DNA from: Sutcliffiella sp. FSL R7-0096
Lineage (GTDB): Bacteria > Bacillota > Bacilli > Bacillales > Bacillaceae_I
NCBI RefSeq assembly: GCF_038595065.1
Contig: NZ_CP152003.1
Location: forward strand, 4,134,001-4,198,000
Direction: 5' to 3'
DNA: 64,000 nucleotides
The position numbers and the translations under genes are program-made. The notes beneath the pieces are model-generated. The model did no database searches. It was given only the letters and a program-made list of their open reading frames with translations, and was not told where the DNA came from. Below are positions 7,753 to 16,881 of this stretch, piece after piece. Each line of letters starts with the position of its first letter. The stretch's first letter is position 1.

Positions 7753-10137
7753 TTAGTTACGCAATGGTTTTCCTTTTACTAGCATGTGTTGCATGCGTTG
7801 TTGGGATTTTGCTTCACCAACTAGGCTTAGGAATGCTTCTCGCTCAAGATCGAGTAGGTACTGTTCATCCACTTCCGTTCCGAACGGTACATTTCCACCC
7901 GCGATAACATGTGCAAGCTTTTTGGCAATCTTTAAGTCGTGTTCGGAAATGAATCCGGAATAGTGCATATTGTGTGCTCCAAGCATTAAAGTTGCATAGC
8001 CTGTTTCCCCAACCACAGGGACTTTCCTGCGAACAGGCGCTGTGTAACCTGCATCATAGAGACTTGTTACCGCCTGCTTCGCGTCATGGATTAAGTGGTC
8101 GCCGTTGAAGCTGATTTGATCTTTATTGTTCAGCAGGTGAAGATCTCTTGCTTCAGCTGCGGAAGTGGAGACTTTTGCCGTCGCAATTTGTTCGAATACT
8201 TTGTTCGCAACCTTTTGCAGGTCATATTCAAGTCCTTGTGGCATGCTGTTTAAATGCTTGATATATAGCTCTTTATTTCCACCTCCACCAGGGATCAATC
8301 CTACTCCAACTTCTACAAGACCCATATACGTTTCACTGGATGCCTGCAGTTGGCTAGTTGGCAAGCAGATTTCTGTTCCACCACCAAGTGTCATGCCAAA
8401 TGGCGCTGCGACAACCGGTTTGGAGCTGTATTTTATTTTCATCATGGCTTGTTGGAAGTGCTTTACAACCATGTCTATTTCAAAATAATTATCGTCTTGC
8501 GCTTCCATAAGGATCATGGCAAGGTTTGCCCCTACACAGAAGTTCTTGCCTTGATTTCCGATCACAAGCCCTTTGTAGTTCTTATCCACTTCCTCAAGCG
8601 CGTAATTCACCATCTGGATAATATCGAGCCCAATCGCATTGTTCGGTGATTGGAATTCAAGTAATGCCACATCGTCCCCAAGGTCGATTAAGCTTGCTCC
8701 TGAGTTTTTCTTGATCACACCCTTTGTTTCTTTCAGTGTTTTCAAGTGGACTACTTTTGGATTTACTTCAAGGGCAGTGTATGTCCCGTTATCATAGAAG
8801 AGGGTTGTTCCGCCATCTTTTTTGTAAAAAGTACGGTGGCCGCTGGCTAACATTTCGTCGACCCATTTTGGAACCGGAATTCCGTCTTCTTTCATTTTCA
8901 TGACCGACTCTTCCAGACCGATGGCATCCCATGTTTCAAATGGTCCATGGTCCCAACCGAAGCCCCATTTCATTGCTTGGTCGATTGCCACGATATCATC
9001 GGCGATTTCACCAAGTAACTCGGCAGAATAGCTTAATACCGGTGCAAGAATACTCCAGATCAGATTTCCTGCTCGATCGTCGGCATATACAAGCGCTTTC
9101 ATTTTGTTGCTATAGCCTTTTGCTTGTTTGCTCATTTCAAGCGCAGGAGTTTTCAACTTTTTACGTGCGTTATATTCCAATGTTTCTGGGTTAAGTTCCA
9201 AAATCTCTTTTCCTTGTTTTAGGAAGAAGCCTTGACCGGACTTGGAGCCCAACCAACCTTTTTCCTTCATCTTGTTCATGAAGTCAGGAATTCGGAATAC
9301 TTCTTGTTCCTTGCCTTCCACTTTTTCATACACATTGTTGGCTACATGGATGAATGTGTCCAACCCAACAACATCAAGTGTACGGAAGGTTGCACTCTTC
9401 GGTCTGCCGATTGCAGGACCTGTAACAGAGTCCACTTCACCGACGCTATAGCCGCCCTCGAGCATTTCGTTCACCGTTACAAGTAATCCATATGTTCCGA
9501 TGCGGTTGGCAATGAAGTTTGGCGTATCCTTTGCAAGTACGATCCCTTTTCCTAAAACATCTTCACCAAAAGATTTGATGAAGCTCACGACTTCCGGGTT
9601 CGTAGCTTTTGTCGGTATCACTTCTAGCAATTTCAAGTAACGTGGTGGATTAAAGAAGTGTGTTCCAAGGAAATTCTTTTTGAAATCTTCGGAGCGTCCT
9701 TCTGCCATCGCTTCAATGGAAATACCGGATGTGTTGGAGCTGATGATGCTTCCAGGCTTGCGGTGTGCGTCTACCTTTTCGAAAAGTCGCTTTTTGATTT
9801 CCAGGTTCTCGACGATTACTTCAATTACCCAGTCACAATCTGCAATCTTTTCCATATCGTCTTCTAGGTTTCCTGCTTCAATTAGAGCAAGGTTGGATTT
9901 GGATGTAAGTGGAGCTGGTTTTTGCTTTAATAATTTTTGTAAAGCTGTATTTGTAAATTTGTTTCGGATTGCTTTATCAGAGAGTGTTAAGCCTTTTTGT
10001 TCTTCTTCACTCGATAATTTGTTAGGAACGATATCTAACAAGATTGTAGGAATGCCAACGTTTGCTAAGTGTGCGGCAATGCCGGATCCCATAACCCCAG
10101 ATCCAATTACAGCAGCCTTTTTAATACTTTGTTTCAT
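7753..10137 (-). CDS. fadN: 3-hydroxyacyl-CoA dehydrogenase / enoyl-CoA hydratase FadN
   Basis: A 794-residue bifunctional beta-oxidation enzyme. The N-terminal half is an NAD-binding 3-hydroxyacyl-CoA dehydrogenase (GSGVMGSGIAAHLA near residue 10; GTHFFNPPRYLKLLEV near 150). The C-terminal half has an enoyl-CoA hydratase fold (about 490-690, with LGGGTEICLP). This domain order is the FadN/YusL arrangement, opposite to FadB. ATG 10137 follows AAGGGGGAGG; an in-frame upstream ATG at 10200 lies in the FadR box and has no ribosome binding site. First gene of the operon. Confidence 0.95.
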   Translation of the reverse strand: MKQSIKKAAVIGSGVMGSGIAAHLANVGIPTILLDIVPNKLSSEEEQKGLTLSDKAIRNKFTNTALQKLLKQKPAPLTSKSNLALIEAGNLEDDMEKIADCDWVIEVIVENLEIKKRLFEKVDAHRKPGSIISSNTSGISIEAMAEGRSEDFKKNFLGTHFFNPPRYLKLLEVIPTKATNPEVVSFIKSFGEDVLGKGIVLAKDTPNFIANRIGTYGLLVTVNEMLEGGYSVGEVDSVTGPAIGRPKSATFRTLDVVGLDTFIHVANNVYEKVEGKEQEVFRIPDFMNKMKEKGWLGSKSGQGFFLKQGKEILELNPETLEYNARKKLKTPALEMSKQAKGYSNKMKALVYADDRAGNLIWSILAPVLSYSAELLGEIADDIVAIDQAMKWGFGWDHGPFETWDAIGLEESVMKMKEDGIPVPKWVDEMLASGHRTFYKKDGGTTLFYDNGTYTALEVNPKVVHLKTLKETKGVIKKNSGASLIDLGDDVALLEFQSPNNAIGLDIIQMVNYALEEVDKNYKGLVIGNQGKNFCVGANLAMILMEAQDDNYFEIDMVVKHFQQAMMKIKYSSKPVVAAPFGMTLGGGTEICLPTSQLQASSETYMGLVEVGVGLIPGGGGNKELYIKHLNSMPQGLEYDLQKVANKVFEQIATAKVSTSAAEARDLHLLNNKDQISFNGDHLIHDAKQAVTSLYDAGYTAPVRRKVPVVGETGYATLMLGAHNMHYSGFISEHDLKIAKKLAHVIAGGNVPFGTEVDEQYLLDLEREAFLSLVGEAKSQQRMQHMLVKGKPLRN

Positions 10138-10185
10138 TCTTCCTCCCCCTTGATAGTTGGTTTTAATGGTTAGTGATAGTTTTTT

Positions 10186-10203
10186 TGAATGAATGCTCAT
10201 TCA
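10186..10203 (-). promoter_or_regulatory. FadR operator upstream of fadN
   Basis: TGAATGAATGCTCATTCA is an 18-bp palindrome matching the Bacillus FadR consensus (TGAATGAMTANTCATTCA) except at one central base. FadR represses fad genes and is released by long-chain acyl-CoA. It lies in the fadN leader, about 50 bp upstream of the ATG. Confidence 0.88.
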
Positions 10204-10251
10204 TTTTTACCGCAAAAAAATATCTCCTTTACAAGAGTTCCCTTGGTTTTA

Positions 10252-10280
10252 ACTATAAAGTATTTTGAAAATTTTCGCAA
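10252..10280 (-). promoter_or_regulatory. Probable sigma-A promoter of fadNAE
   Basis: On the minus strand TTGCGA (10280-10275) and TATAGT (10257-10252) are separated by 17 bp. Transcription would start near 10245, which puts the FadR box downstream of the start, in a position to block elongation. Confidence 0.6.
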
Positions 10281-10372
10281 TAAATAAATCGGAATTTACC
10301 ATATTATTTTCTAATGTCTGTTGCATGTTGCTATTTAGCGTGGGAAAAATGAAGAGGTGGAGGTGAGACATC

Positions 10373-10519
10373 ATGGCAAAAATGAAAAAACAACCTTCTC
10401 ATGCTGCAAAAAGTGCGGCAAGTGTAAAAGGAAACGCTGGTCCTACCGTGGAAATGGACTATAGCGGGAAAAAAACGAGCAACAATCAGCAGTACGGGAA
10501 ACATAACATGCAAGACTGA
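10373..10519 (+). CDS. yuzL: YuzL-like small basic protein
   Basis: A 48-residue, Lys/Gln/Asn-rich protein beginning MAKMKKQPSHAAKSAA, preceded by GGAGGTGAG at good distance. Its small size, basic Ser/Ala/Gly-rich character and position between fadN and fadM match the YuzL family of spore-formers. The function is unknown. It is divergent from fadN and convergent with fadM. Confidence 0.75.
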   Translation: MAKMKKQPSHAAKSAASVKGNAGPTVEMDYSGKKTSNNQQYGKHNMQD

Positions 10520-10528
10520 TTTATATAC

Positions 10529-10560
10529 GAAAAGAGCGTGCTGTTCGCACGCTCTTTCTT
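10529..10560. terminator. Bidirectional terminator between yuzL and fadM
   Basis: AAAAGAGCGTGC / GCACGCTCTTTCTT hairpin with a 5-nt loop, flanked by A- and T-rich runs. It serves the two convergent genes and overlaps the fadM stop. Confidence 0.9.
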
Positions 10561-11476
10561 ATTTCTTGATGATTCCTTTTAGTACGAATGCGACGTTTGC
10601 AGGACGTTCTGCCAGGCGGCGCATGAAGTATCCGTACCAGTCTGTGCCGTATGGAACGTAAACACGCATTTTGTAGCCTTCTTTAACTAGCTCTAACTGG
10701 CGCTCCGGGCGGATTCCATATAGCATTTGGAACTCGAATTGATCCTTTGAGATACCGTGTTTCTTGACTAGATCTTTTGTATATTCAATCATGGTATCGT
10801 CATGGGTGGCAACTGCTGTGTAGTTTCCGTTCAATAGGTGCATCTCGATAATTTTTTTGAAATTGTCATCCACATCTTTTTTCTCAGGAAAGGCAACTTC
10901 CGGTGACTCCTTATAAGCACCTTTTACAAGACGGAGGTTCGGACTGTATTGGTTAAGATCTTCCATGTCCTTGATCGTACGGTATAAATAGGACTGGATG
11001 ACTGTTCCAACATTGTCATAATCCTCTCTTAACTTTTTAAAGATCTCAATTGTTTTTCCGCAGCGTGAGTAGTCTTCCATATCAATGGTGACGAATACTC
11101 CATATTCCTTTGCCGCATCAAGAATTCTGCGCATGTTTCGCATAACCACATCGTCTGAAATATCCAGTCCCATGGAAGTCATTTTTAATGACAATTGGGA
11201 ATCCAGGTTTTCGGTGCCGATTGCACGAATGGCTTCGATGGAGTTGTCTGCCATTACATTTGCTTCTTCTTCGGTATCAATGAATTCACCCAAATAGTCG
11301 ATGGTGACACATAGGTCTTTTTGGTTGAGCTCCTGGATGCATTTTACTGCTTGATCAATCCGTTCCCCAGCGACAAACCTCCCAGCACCACAACGTAATC
11401 CGTATTTTCTTGCCATTTTTGTTAATGCCTTATTCTTGGATAAATATAAAAATGTATTGCGCATTACTTGTTCCAT
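10559..11476 (-). CDS. fadM: Proline dehydrogenase (PutB/FadM type)
   Basis: A 305-residue FAD-dependent proline dehydrogenase of the short monofunctional type, oxidising proline to pyrroline-5-carboxylate. TIM-barrel strands with VTIDMEDYSRC, LRLVKGAYKE and QFEFQMLYGIR are visible. The C-terminal YVPYGTDWYGYFMRRLAERP carries the substrate-binding Arg pair. It starts at ATG after GGGAGG. B. subtilis has this paralogue next to fadN. A pyrroline-5-carboxylate dehydrogenase is not adjacent here. Confidence 0.92.
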   Translation of the reverse strand: MEQVMRNTFLYLSKNKALTKMARKYGLRCGAGRFVAGERIDQAVKCIQELNQKDLCVTIDYLGEFIDTEEEANVMADNSIEAIRAIGTENLDSQLSLKMTSMGLDISDDVVMRNMRRILDAAKEYGVFVTIDMEDYSRCGKTIEIFKKLREDYDNVGTVIQSYLYRTIKDMEDLNQYSPNLRLVKGAYKESPEVAFPEKKDVDDNFKKIIEMHLLNGNYTAVATHDDTMIEYTKDLVKKHGISKDQFEFQMLYGIRPERQLELVKEGYKMRVYVPYGTDWYGYFMRRLAERPANVAFVLKGIIKK

Positions 11477-11544
11477 TTTGTTATTCCTCCCGCTTTTCTT
11501 GGTGTCCCTCTCCGATTGCTTTGTGCTATTTTTCTAAAATTATC

Positions 11545-11661
11545 GCTCTTTTCATTGTTACGAAATATGCATTCCATGCCATATTTAGAGTGTGTATGAA
11601 ATAAAAAGTTAAAATAACGACTTTGTACTCCATAACAGCAACAAATCTTGATGAAAAGAGC
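11545..11661 (+). repeat. R2 interspersed repeat, copy a (degenerate)
   Basis: 117 bp bounded by GCTCTTTTC and GAAAAGAGC. It aligns along its length with the copies near 30.7 and 36.2 kb, including AGTGTGTA, AAAAAGT, CGACTTT and AGCAACAA. The central hairpin is weaker here. It lies 70-185 bp upstream of fadM. Confidence 0.75.
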
Positions 11662-11666
11662 TTTAT

Positions 11667-11680
11667 AGTAAACGCTTTCA
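11667..11680. promoter_or_regulatory. Possible cre site upstream of fadM
   Basis: AGTAAACGCTTTCA matches the CcpA cre consensus TGWAANCGNTNWCA at 13 of 14 positions. The rest of the 400-bp gap from 11477 to 11876 holds the R2 copy and AT-rich sequence in which I see no gene. Confidence 0.5.
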
Positions 11681-11876
11681 TTGAGTGTAAAAATAAAATT
11701 ACACCCTCATTTTATCATCTTTTCAAATATTTGAATACAAATTATTTGTCGGGAAATAGTGTTGTTTGCTGTCGTTATTTTAAACATCATGAGTGTCGAT
11801 GATTTTCCCGATTCATACATAATTTCCTGCTTAACGGTTACGCTACATTTGATAGATTATGATAGGAGGTCGTTGT

Positions 11877-12158
11877 ATGCAACAGCAACAACCACAGCAA
11901 AATACTACTCAACAGCCCGGCTTTTATCAGCAACCGCCAAACGTCGTAACGACAAAAGATTCCTTATACTTTGCAGATATGCTTTCATGGAATTTACTTG
12001 CGATGAAAAAAGCTCATTTCTTTGCAAGTCAATGTCAGGATCAAGAAGTTGTGAATGCTATTGAAAAAGCAGGCCAAATGCATCAGAGGCATTATCAAAA
12101 GATTTTGACTCACATTCAGGGTCAAAATCAAATGCAGCAACAGCAGCCACTCCAATAA
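11877..12158 (+). CDS. Gln-rich CotF-like small protein
   Basis: A 93-residue protein with Gln-rich ends (MQQQQPQQNTTQQPG; NQMQQQQPLQ) around a helical core (KDSLYFADMLSWNLLAMKKAHFFASQ). This resembles the ferritin-like four-helix fold of small spore-coat proteins. ATG 11877 follows GGAGGT at good distance; an in-frame ATG at 11859 has no such site. It precedes yusN by 16 bp, so the two are probably co-transcribed and sporulation-related. That role is inferred. Confidence 0.7.
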   Translation: MQQQQPQQNTTQQPGFYQQPPNVVTTKDSLYFADMLSWNLLAMKKAHFFASQCQDQEVVNAIEKAGQMHQRHYQKILTHIQGQNQMQQQQPLQ

Positions 12159-12174
12159 GAAAGAAGGGTACTTC

Positions 12175-12513
12175 ATGAATCAGCAAAAAATACAGAATCC
12201 TGAAACACAGGTTGCCAAAACACCTCAAATGAATGAGCGTGACTTCATCAATGATATGCTGGCGACAGAGAAATACATGACCGCTTCCTATAGCACCGCA
12301 CTTAATGAAGCAAGCAACCAGCAGATTTACACCGATTTGCTAGCGATCTTCAATGAAACGCAGAACTGTCAGCGTGAGCTATACAATTTGATGTTCCAAA
12401 AAGGCTGGTATGGACTAGAGCCTGCCGATCAGATGAAGTTACAGCAGGAATATCAGCAGTTCCAAGGCTACACGAACCAGTTTCCTTATGGCACTAATGG
12501 AATGATGCAATAA
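12175..12513 (+). CDS. yusN: CotF-family spore coat protein YusN
   Basis: A 112-residue coat-F family protein. The core MNERDFINDMLATEKYMTASYSTALNEA and the later ETQNCQRELYNLMFQKGWY are characteristic of CotF/YusN-like helical bundles. Tyr/Gln-rich tails are common in coat proteins. AAGAAGGG precedes the ATG. It follows the Gln-rich partner gene. Location in the spore coat is by family analogy. Confidence 0.8.
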   Translation: MNQQKIQNPETQVAKTPQMNERDFINDMLATEKYMTASYSTALNEASNQQIYTDLLAIFNETQNCQRELYNLMFQKGWYGLEPADQMKLQQEYQQFQGYTNQFPYGTNGMMQ

Positions 12514-12520
12514 ATAATAA

Positions 12521-12564
12521 AGCGACGGGTGAGCTGACACATTCAGTATCATCCGTTGTTTTTT
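12521..12564 (+). terminator. Possible terminator after yusN
   Basis: ACGGGTGA / TCATCCGT form an imperfect stem with a long loop followed by TGTTTTTT. Confidence 0.5.
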
Positions 12565-12710
12565 GGTATTTTTATGTCCATGCAAAATCGTATCTTCCCT
12601 TCTACCCTTCTCAATATTTTCCGAAACACGAACCTTTCTAATTAACATAATTCCTTGGCGTTTGTTGTGGTAAAATTAAACAAATTGCATTTATTTTAGG
12701 GGTGAATTTG

Positions 12711-13352
12711 GTGAAACTTTTAATTTCTCTGATTTTGGTAGGAGTTTTGTTAAGTGGATGCTCTAATTCAGACGGTCATCAAGAAAAAGTTGCAGAGTTA
12801 GAAAAGGAAATAGCGGAAGTCTATGCACAACTAGAGGATAAAGAAATGGAATTAGAGACAGTTTCCCAAAAGCCTGAAGAAGAGGAGACTGGGGAGTTCT
12901 TCACGATTCCTAAAGATCAAGTTCCTCGTTTATGGCGAGATGTTGATGCACAACTTTGGGATTACTTAATCGATCATTCTATGGCAGAAGAGAACGGCTG
13001 GAAAAAAGACGTTACAAATTGGCGAGAGTGGGTTGGAGAATTTGATGAGGCTCTGGGGACTGCCAATCAAATTTGGGAAACTCCAGGACTGTTAATGAAT
13101 GCATGGATGTTGGATGTAGAAATCAGTTATGGACTTGGTATGGATGTATGGGAAATTAACACTAGGATTGATTTGGATGAGAATAAAGCGGAAGGATACA
13201 TAATGAGTTATGGAATGCATGATGATTCTGTTTCCGGAAGTGATATAAAGCTGACGATGTTGAAAGAAAATGACTTCTGGTATGTGGAGAAGGCGGAAGT
13301 ACGTGAAAGGTGTTCAAGGGGTGTAAGTGAGGATAAAGAGCTTTGTTTGTAG
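12711..13352 (+). CDS. Predicted lipoprotein of unknown function
   Basis: About 213 residues. A short lipoprotein signal (MKLLISLILVGVLLSGC, lipobox LLSGC) is followed by a heptad-rich segment (about 25-60) likely to form a coiled coil. A Trp-rich domain with no recognised family follows. GTG 12711 is preferred because AGGGGTG lies about 7 nt upstream; the GTG at 12702 overlaps that site. It is probably anchored on the outer face of the membrane. A conserved-looking pair of Cys near the C-terminus (CSRG.., ELCL) may form a disulfide. Confidence 0.75.
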   Translation: MKLLISLILVGVLLSGCSNSDGHQEKVAELEKEIAEVYAQLEDKEMELETVSQKPEEEETGEFFTIPKDQVPRLWRDVDAQLWDYLIDHSMAEENGWKKDVTNWREWVGEFDEALGTANQIWETPGLLMNAWMLDVEISYGLGMDVWEINTRIDLDENKAEGYIMSYGMHDDSVSGSDIKLTMLKENDFWYVEKAEVRERCSRGVSEDKELCL

Positions 13353-13454
13353 CCAAATAAAAAAGCCCGAAATACGAAATGCGATGGATGTTGGGCGGGG
13401 GTATTGGTGGAAGGAGTGGGAGATGGTTGGCGGTAGAAATGGCGCGGTTCTTGT

Positions 13455-13592
13455 CGATTTCCTGATAAAATGAAGAATTTCATGATTTATCGTGGGAATT
13501 CCTGATATCCTACGAATTTTCATGATATATTTCAGAGTTTCATGATATCCTTCAAATTTTCATGATATCCTTCAAATTTTCATGATATCCAA
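13455..13592 (+). repeat. Tandem array, about seven 20-bp units
   Basis: Seven consecutive imperfect 20-bp units with the core TTTCATGATATCC; the last three are nearly identical. It lies in a 590-bp gap (13353-13942) with no gene; the rest of the gap holds R1 copy D and a weak hairpin. Confidence 0.85.
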
Positions 13593-13707
13593 CTGAAGTT
13601 GGCTATTCCCTCCCCAGATTGTGAATTTTGCTAAGATTGGACAAATGGTCTTTTATGATGGAAATATTTAATTTACAAGGCGTGGATACTTCGCAAACTA
13701 TAAAGTA

Positions 13708-13892
13708 GGCTCTGTTAAAGTTTCTTGTTGATAATGAGCAGGTTTCCAGCTGTTGATTGGATCAAAAGGTGTAGACTCCTGTGGGAGAGTAGCGACAATC
13801 TTGAGACCCCTGAAGCGTTGTGAGGAGGTTCAAGGTCGCCCTCTGGATAAGCGAAGCCTATTGCGGAAATCAACAGCTGCGTTTAACAGGGC
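13708..13892 (-). repeat. R1 interspersed repeat, full-length copy D (reverse)
   Basis: About 185 bp, starting GGCTCTGTTAAAG and ending GTTTAACAGGGC, so the terminal inverted repeats are preserved. The core reads in the opposite sense to copies A-C. Confidence 0.85.
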
Positions 13893-13904
13893 ATTAAAGT
13901 AATG

Positions 13905-13938
13905 GAGCCCTGATTTGCAAGATAGCAATTCAAGGCTC
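13905..13938 (-). terminator. Possible hairpin terminator after yusU
   Basis: On the minus strand GAGCCTTGA / TCAGGGCTC form a 9-bp stem just past the yusU stop, but the following T-run is poor. Confidence 0.4.
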
Positions 13939-13942
13939 TTCC

Positions 13943-14194
13943 TCATTTACCGCTTTTCGCACGGTGGGCATCATTCAGTTCTTTGATTTCTTTGATTAAT
14001 GTCATCATGTCCTGCTTGGCGTCCGGATATTGCTCATTCCAATGCTTCACAAGTGGTGGCATTGATTTTGCGATATATGTATAGAGCACCCATGCTTTCA
14101 CATTTTCTTTGTGCTCCTCATTCGCTTCTCCTAAAAGAAGTTCTGTGTATTTCTCCAATAACCCATCCAACTGCTGTTCGAGTTTTTCGTTCAT
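13943..14194 (-). CDS. yusU: YusU-like small protein (DUF2573)
   Basis: An 83-residue helical, acidic protein (MNEKLEQQLDGLLEKYTELLLG), soluble, with no catalytic motif. Its size and position next to yusV match YusU of B. subtilis. GGGGAGG precedes the ATG. Whether it shares the siderophore transcript is not clear: the gap of 46 bp to the reductase gene would allow it. Function unknown. Confidence 0.75.
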   Translation of the reverse strand: MNEKLEQQLDGLLEKYTELLLGEANEEHKENVKAWVLYTYIAKSMPPLVKHWNEQYPDAKQDMMTLIKEIKELNDAHRAKSGK

Positions 14195-14240
14195 CTGCCG
14201 AACCTCCCCTCAAGCTTTTGTTCCATTATAGTGAAGTCAA

Positions 14241-14993
14241 TCACACATTACAATTCAATGGACAGGTCGAGCAACGTGCACCCTCGCTATTGGTTTTATA
14301 ATAGTAGCAGCAAGTTGTTCGCATTCTCATCTCTGCTTGGTGCTGTTCCACAAACGTTTTTGGCTTGTAAAACGTTGCGGCTGGATTTCTTTTCATTCCG
14401 AATAATGCCGGGTCGGCCTCCAGTAAGCTTTTAAAATCTTCCTCTTGGTATGGTGTATCCAGCTCCAGGTTTTGCAGGATGGACTCGTACATCCAGTAGA
14501 TATAAAGCACAATATTTTCCCATAAAGTTTGGCGGGATACCTTCGCCACTTTGGACATACGTTGAATGAGCGGGGCAAATACATCGTGGAATAGCTCTTT
14601 GAAATGTTGTACTCTCCATTCCTCGCGAGTATTAAATGCCGTTACCTCAACCGCTTGGACCTTCGTATAACGAAGCTTCGGAAGCCAAACATCATTCTCC
14701 ATATAAGAATCAATCCAGATAGTAGAAGGGTCTACCTTCAGGGTTTTATTGAATGCTGACATCGAGAGCAGGCAATTAACGGCAAGGAAGCCGAGCCTTT
14801 TCATGAGAAGTGATGCTGCAACGTCCATTTCATCTGTCCCCAAAGCATCCTGCACCTTCAACAAATACGCTTCCGTTCCATCATGGATAAGGGAATGAAG
14901 GGAGATGGTATCTTCCACTTCTGCCTCCCCTGCTACAAACCGGCAGCTCTCTTCCAGAAAACGAAATTCCTGTTGAGTCAGTGTACTCATCAT
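14241..14993 (-). CDS. FhuF-like ferric siderophore reductase
   Basis: A 250-residue protein of the FhuF/siderophore-iron reductase family. The C-terminus holds CC-x11-C-x2-C (TCCYYYKT...RCSTC), the [2Fe-2S] ligand set; the classical E. coli FhuF spacing is x10. It would reduce and release iron from the imported ferric siderophore in the cytosol. The ATG overlaps the yusV stop by 4 bp (ATGA), so translation is coupled to the ATPase gene. This context agrees with a reductase dedicated to the adjoining transporter. Confidence 0.85.
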   Translation of the reverse strand: MMSTLTQQEFRFLEESCRFVAGEAEVEDTISLHSLIHDGTEAYLLKVQDALGTDEMDVAASLLMKRLGFLAVNCLLSMSAFNKTLKVDPSTIWIDSYMENDVWLPKLRYTKVQAVEVTAFNTREEWRVQHFKELFHDVFAPLIQRMSKVAKVSRQTLWENIVLYIYWMYESILQNLELDTPYQEEDFKSLLEADPALFGMKRNPAATFYKPKTFVEQHQAEMRMRTTCCYYYKTNSEGARCSTCPLNCNV

Positions 14994-15808
14994 GCTCTCA
15001 GCCCTTCCAAATTAGGCACTAGGCATCTACCGCGACCGTGCGGAATGCATAATGGTGTGCCAAAAAGCGGATCTGTTGTAACCTGGCAATTCATATCAAA
15101 AACATTTTTCACAAGGTCACAGTTAATTACTTCCTCCGGCTTGCCTTGAGCATAAATCTGCTTATCACGGATGGCAACTAAGTGGTGTGCATAGCGGCAA
15201 GCAAGGTTAAGATCATGAAGCACCATGATGATAGTACGGTTTTCTTTTTCATTCAGTTCGAAAAGCAAATCTAGTATTTCGATTTGATGAGTAAGGTCCA
15301 GATAAGTTGTCGGCTCATCCAACAAGATCACATCCGTCTCTTGGGCAAGTGTCATGGCAATCCATGCGCGCTGACGCTGCCCACCGGATAAGGAATCGAC
15401 CGTTCTTTCTGCCAATTCCTCCATGCCAGTTGCACGAAGGGAGTCCCAGACCACCTTCTCATCATGCTCTGACCATTGCTTTAACCACGACTGGTATGGA
15501 TACCTTCCTTGTTTTACCAGTTGAAGCACGGATAACCCTTCCGGTGCAGTCGGACCTTGTGGAAGGATGGCAAGTTGTTTGGCAATGTCCTTTGTGGATT
15601 GGCCAGATATCGCCTTTCCTTCAAGGAGCACATTTCCTTGACTTGGCTTTAACAAACGAGCTAACGAACGAAGCAAGGTGGATTTTCCACAGCCATTTCC
15701 ACCGATAAAGACCGTAATCTCCCCTTTAGGGATTTGCAGATCTAATTCCTCTATAATGATGGATTCACCATAGGATAATGTAAGTGACTGGGTTTCTAAT
15801 GCATGCAT
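14990..15808 (-). CDS. yusV: Iron-siderophore ABC transporter ATPase YusV
   Basis: A 272-residue FecE-type ATPase. Walker [10 protein letters not shown] (about 36-44), Q-loop LPQGP, signature LSGGQRQR, Walker B VILLDEP and the H-loop VLHD are all intact. In B. subtilis YusV powers several siderophore permeases (FeuBC, YfiZ-YfhA). Here it is encoded directly after both permeases, so it is their probable motor. Confidence 0.93.
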   Translation of the reverse strand: MHALETQSLTLSYGESIIIEELDLQIPKGEITVFIGGNGCGKSTLLRSLARLLKPSQGNVLLEGKAISGQSTKDIAKQLAILPQGPTAPEGLSVLQLVKQGRYPYQSWLKQWSEHDEKVVWDSLRATGMEELAERTVDSLSGGQRQRAWIAMTLAQETDVILLDEPTTYLDLTHQIEILDLLFELNEKENRTIIMVLHDLNLACRYAHHLVAIRDKQIYAQGKPEEVINCDLVKNVFDMNCQVTTDPLFGTPLCIPHGRGRCLVPNLEGLRA

Positions 15809-15825
15809 GTTACTTCCACCTCTCG

Positions 15826-16881
15826 TTAAGAATTTCTCGTTTTGTAAAGCAGATAAATAAAGTATGGCGCTCCGATTGATGCGGTAAATACACCTGCTGG
15901 AATTTCAAGTGGTGAGAACAGGGTTCGGCCGATCAAATCGGCGAGCATGACAAGAAATGCTCCGATAAATGCCGATGTTGGAATCAATACTCCGAAAGAA
16001 GAGCCGACTAGCCTGCGGGCAATGTGGGGAGCCATCAATCCAACAAATCCAATGCCCCCTGCAAAAGCAACCGCTCCACCTGTTAATGCCGTACTCAGAA
16101 ATAGAAGGCCCATTCTGTGCTTGTTGACAGCACCGCCAACTCCTGTTGCCACCTCATCTCCAAGTTCCTGTATGTTCAATTGCCTTACTGCCATTATGCT
16201 GACGATAACAAGCAGGACAGTCCAAGGCAATAATATTTTTACATGACTCCAGTTCGAGCCATATACTGTTCCAGTGATCCAAATGTTCGCTTGGCTTGCT
16301 CGATAAATGGGACCAAGTAACATGAATAACGTAGTCAATGCCTGCATTAACGTGGAAATCCCGATGCCGATCAGCACTAGCCTAATCGGTGATAATCCGT
16401 TTTTCCATGCAAGGGAATAAACAATGATCGCGATGGCCGTCGCGCCGACAAATGCACTTAATGGCAGCCATTGGATGCTAACAGTCAAAGAGTTGTTGCT
16501 ATCACTGAAAAGAGCTAGAAACAAGACAACCGCTGTCGAAGCACCGCCAGTCAATCCTATAATATCAGGAGATGCGAGCGGGTTCCGAATTATGCCCTGT
16601 AAAATGGCACCGGCAACCGCAAGCGAAATTCCGACGAGCAGCGCAATGATGATCCGTGGTAGCCTGAATGATTGGACAACTAGCGTTTCCATGGAGTCTC
16701 CTTGACCAAAGAATACTTTTATGACATTCCAAGGCGAGATCTTCATGTCCCCCATCCCTGTACTTAAGATGAAAAGGGCGATTACAGCCAGTGCTAAACT
16801 GACAATGGTGAGAATCGCTTTTTTATCTATAAAAAAGGATAAGTTATCTTTTCCTAGTCGAAACGTTTTGTAATTCTTCAT
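15826..16881 (-). CDS. yfhA: Siderophore ABC permease YfhA-like (FecCD)
   Basis: A 351-residue FecCD-family permease with about 9-10 transmembrane segments and the family motif [19 protein letters not shown] near residue 270, the coupling region for the ATPase. The ATG overlaps the end of the preceding permease gene by 4 bp. It pairs with the YfiZ-like permease. In B. subtilis YfiYZ-YfhA import schizokinen/arthrobactin-type hydroxamates; the ligand here is inferred by homology. Confidence 0.9.
   Translation of the reverse strand: MKNYKTFRLGKDNLSFFIDKKAILTIVSLALAVIALFILSTGMGDMKISPWNVIKVFFGQGDSMETLVVQSFRLPRIIIALLVGISLAVAGAILQGIIRNPLASPDIIGLTGGASTAVVLFLALFSDSNNSLTVSIQWLPLSAFVGATAIAIIVYSLAWKNGLSPIRLVLIGIGISTLMQALTTLFMLLGPIYRASQANIWITGTVYGSNWSHVKILLPWTVLLVIVSIMAVRQLNIQELGDEVATGVGGAVNKHRMGLLFLSTALTGGAVAFAGGIGFVGLMAPHIARRLVGSSFGVLIPTSAFIGAFLVMLADLIGRTLFSPLEIPAGVFTASIGAPYFIYLLYKTRNS

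Noticed and set aside
7591-7782. Small open frames reading through R1 repeats (also at 25750-26061, 39163-39411, 54993-55181, 60957-61142)
   Set aside because: They give similar peptides (NGFAFRG..LRLLLHSTARN) only because the repeat DNA is similar; none has a ribosome binding site, and the frames run into unrelated flanks.
9680-10153. 157-residue plus-strand frame opposite fadN
   Set aside because: Ser-rich low-complexity translation typical of the antisense of a real gene; no start signal.
10138-10200. N-terminal extension of FadN from ATG 10200
   Set aside because: The ATG is inside the FadR palindrome and has no ribosome binding site; ATG 10137 has AAGGGGGAGG.
13455-13592. CRISPR array
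   Set aside because: Units are contiguous 20-bp repeats without unique spacers, and no cas genes are near.
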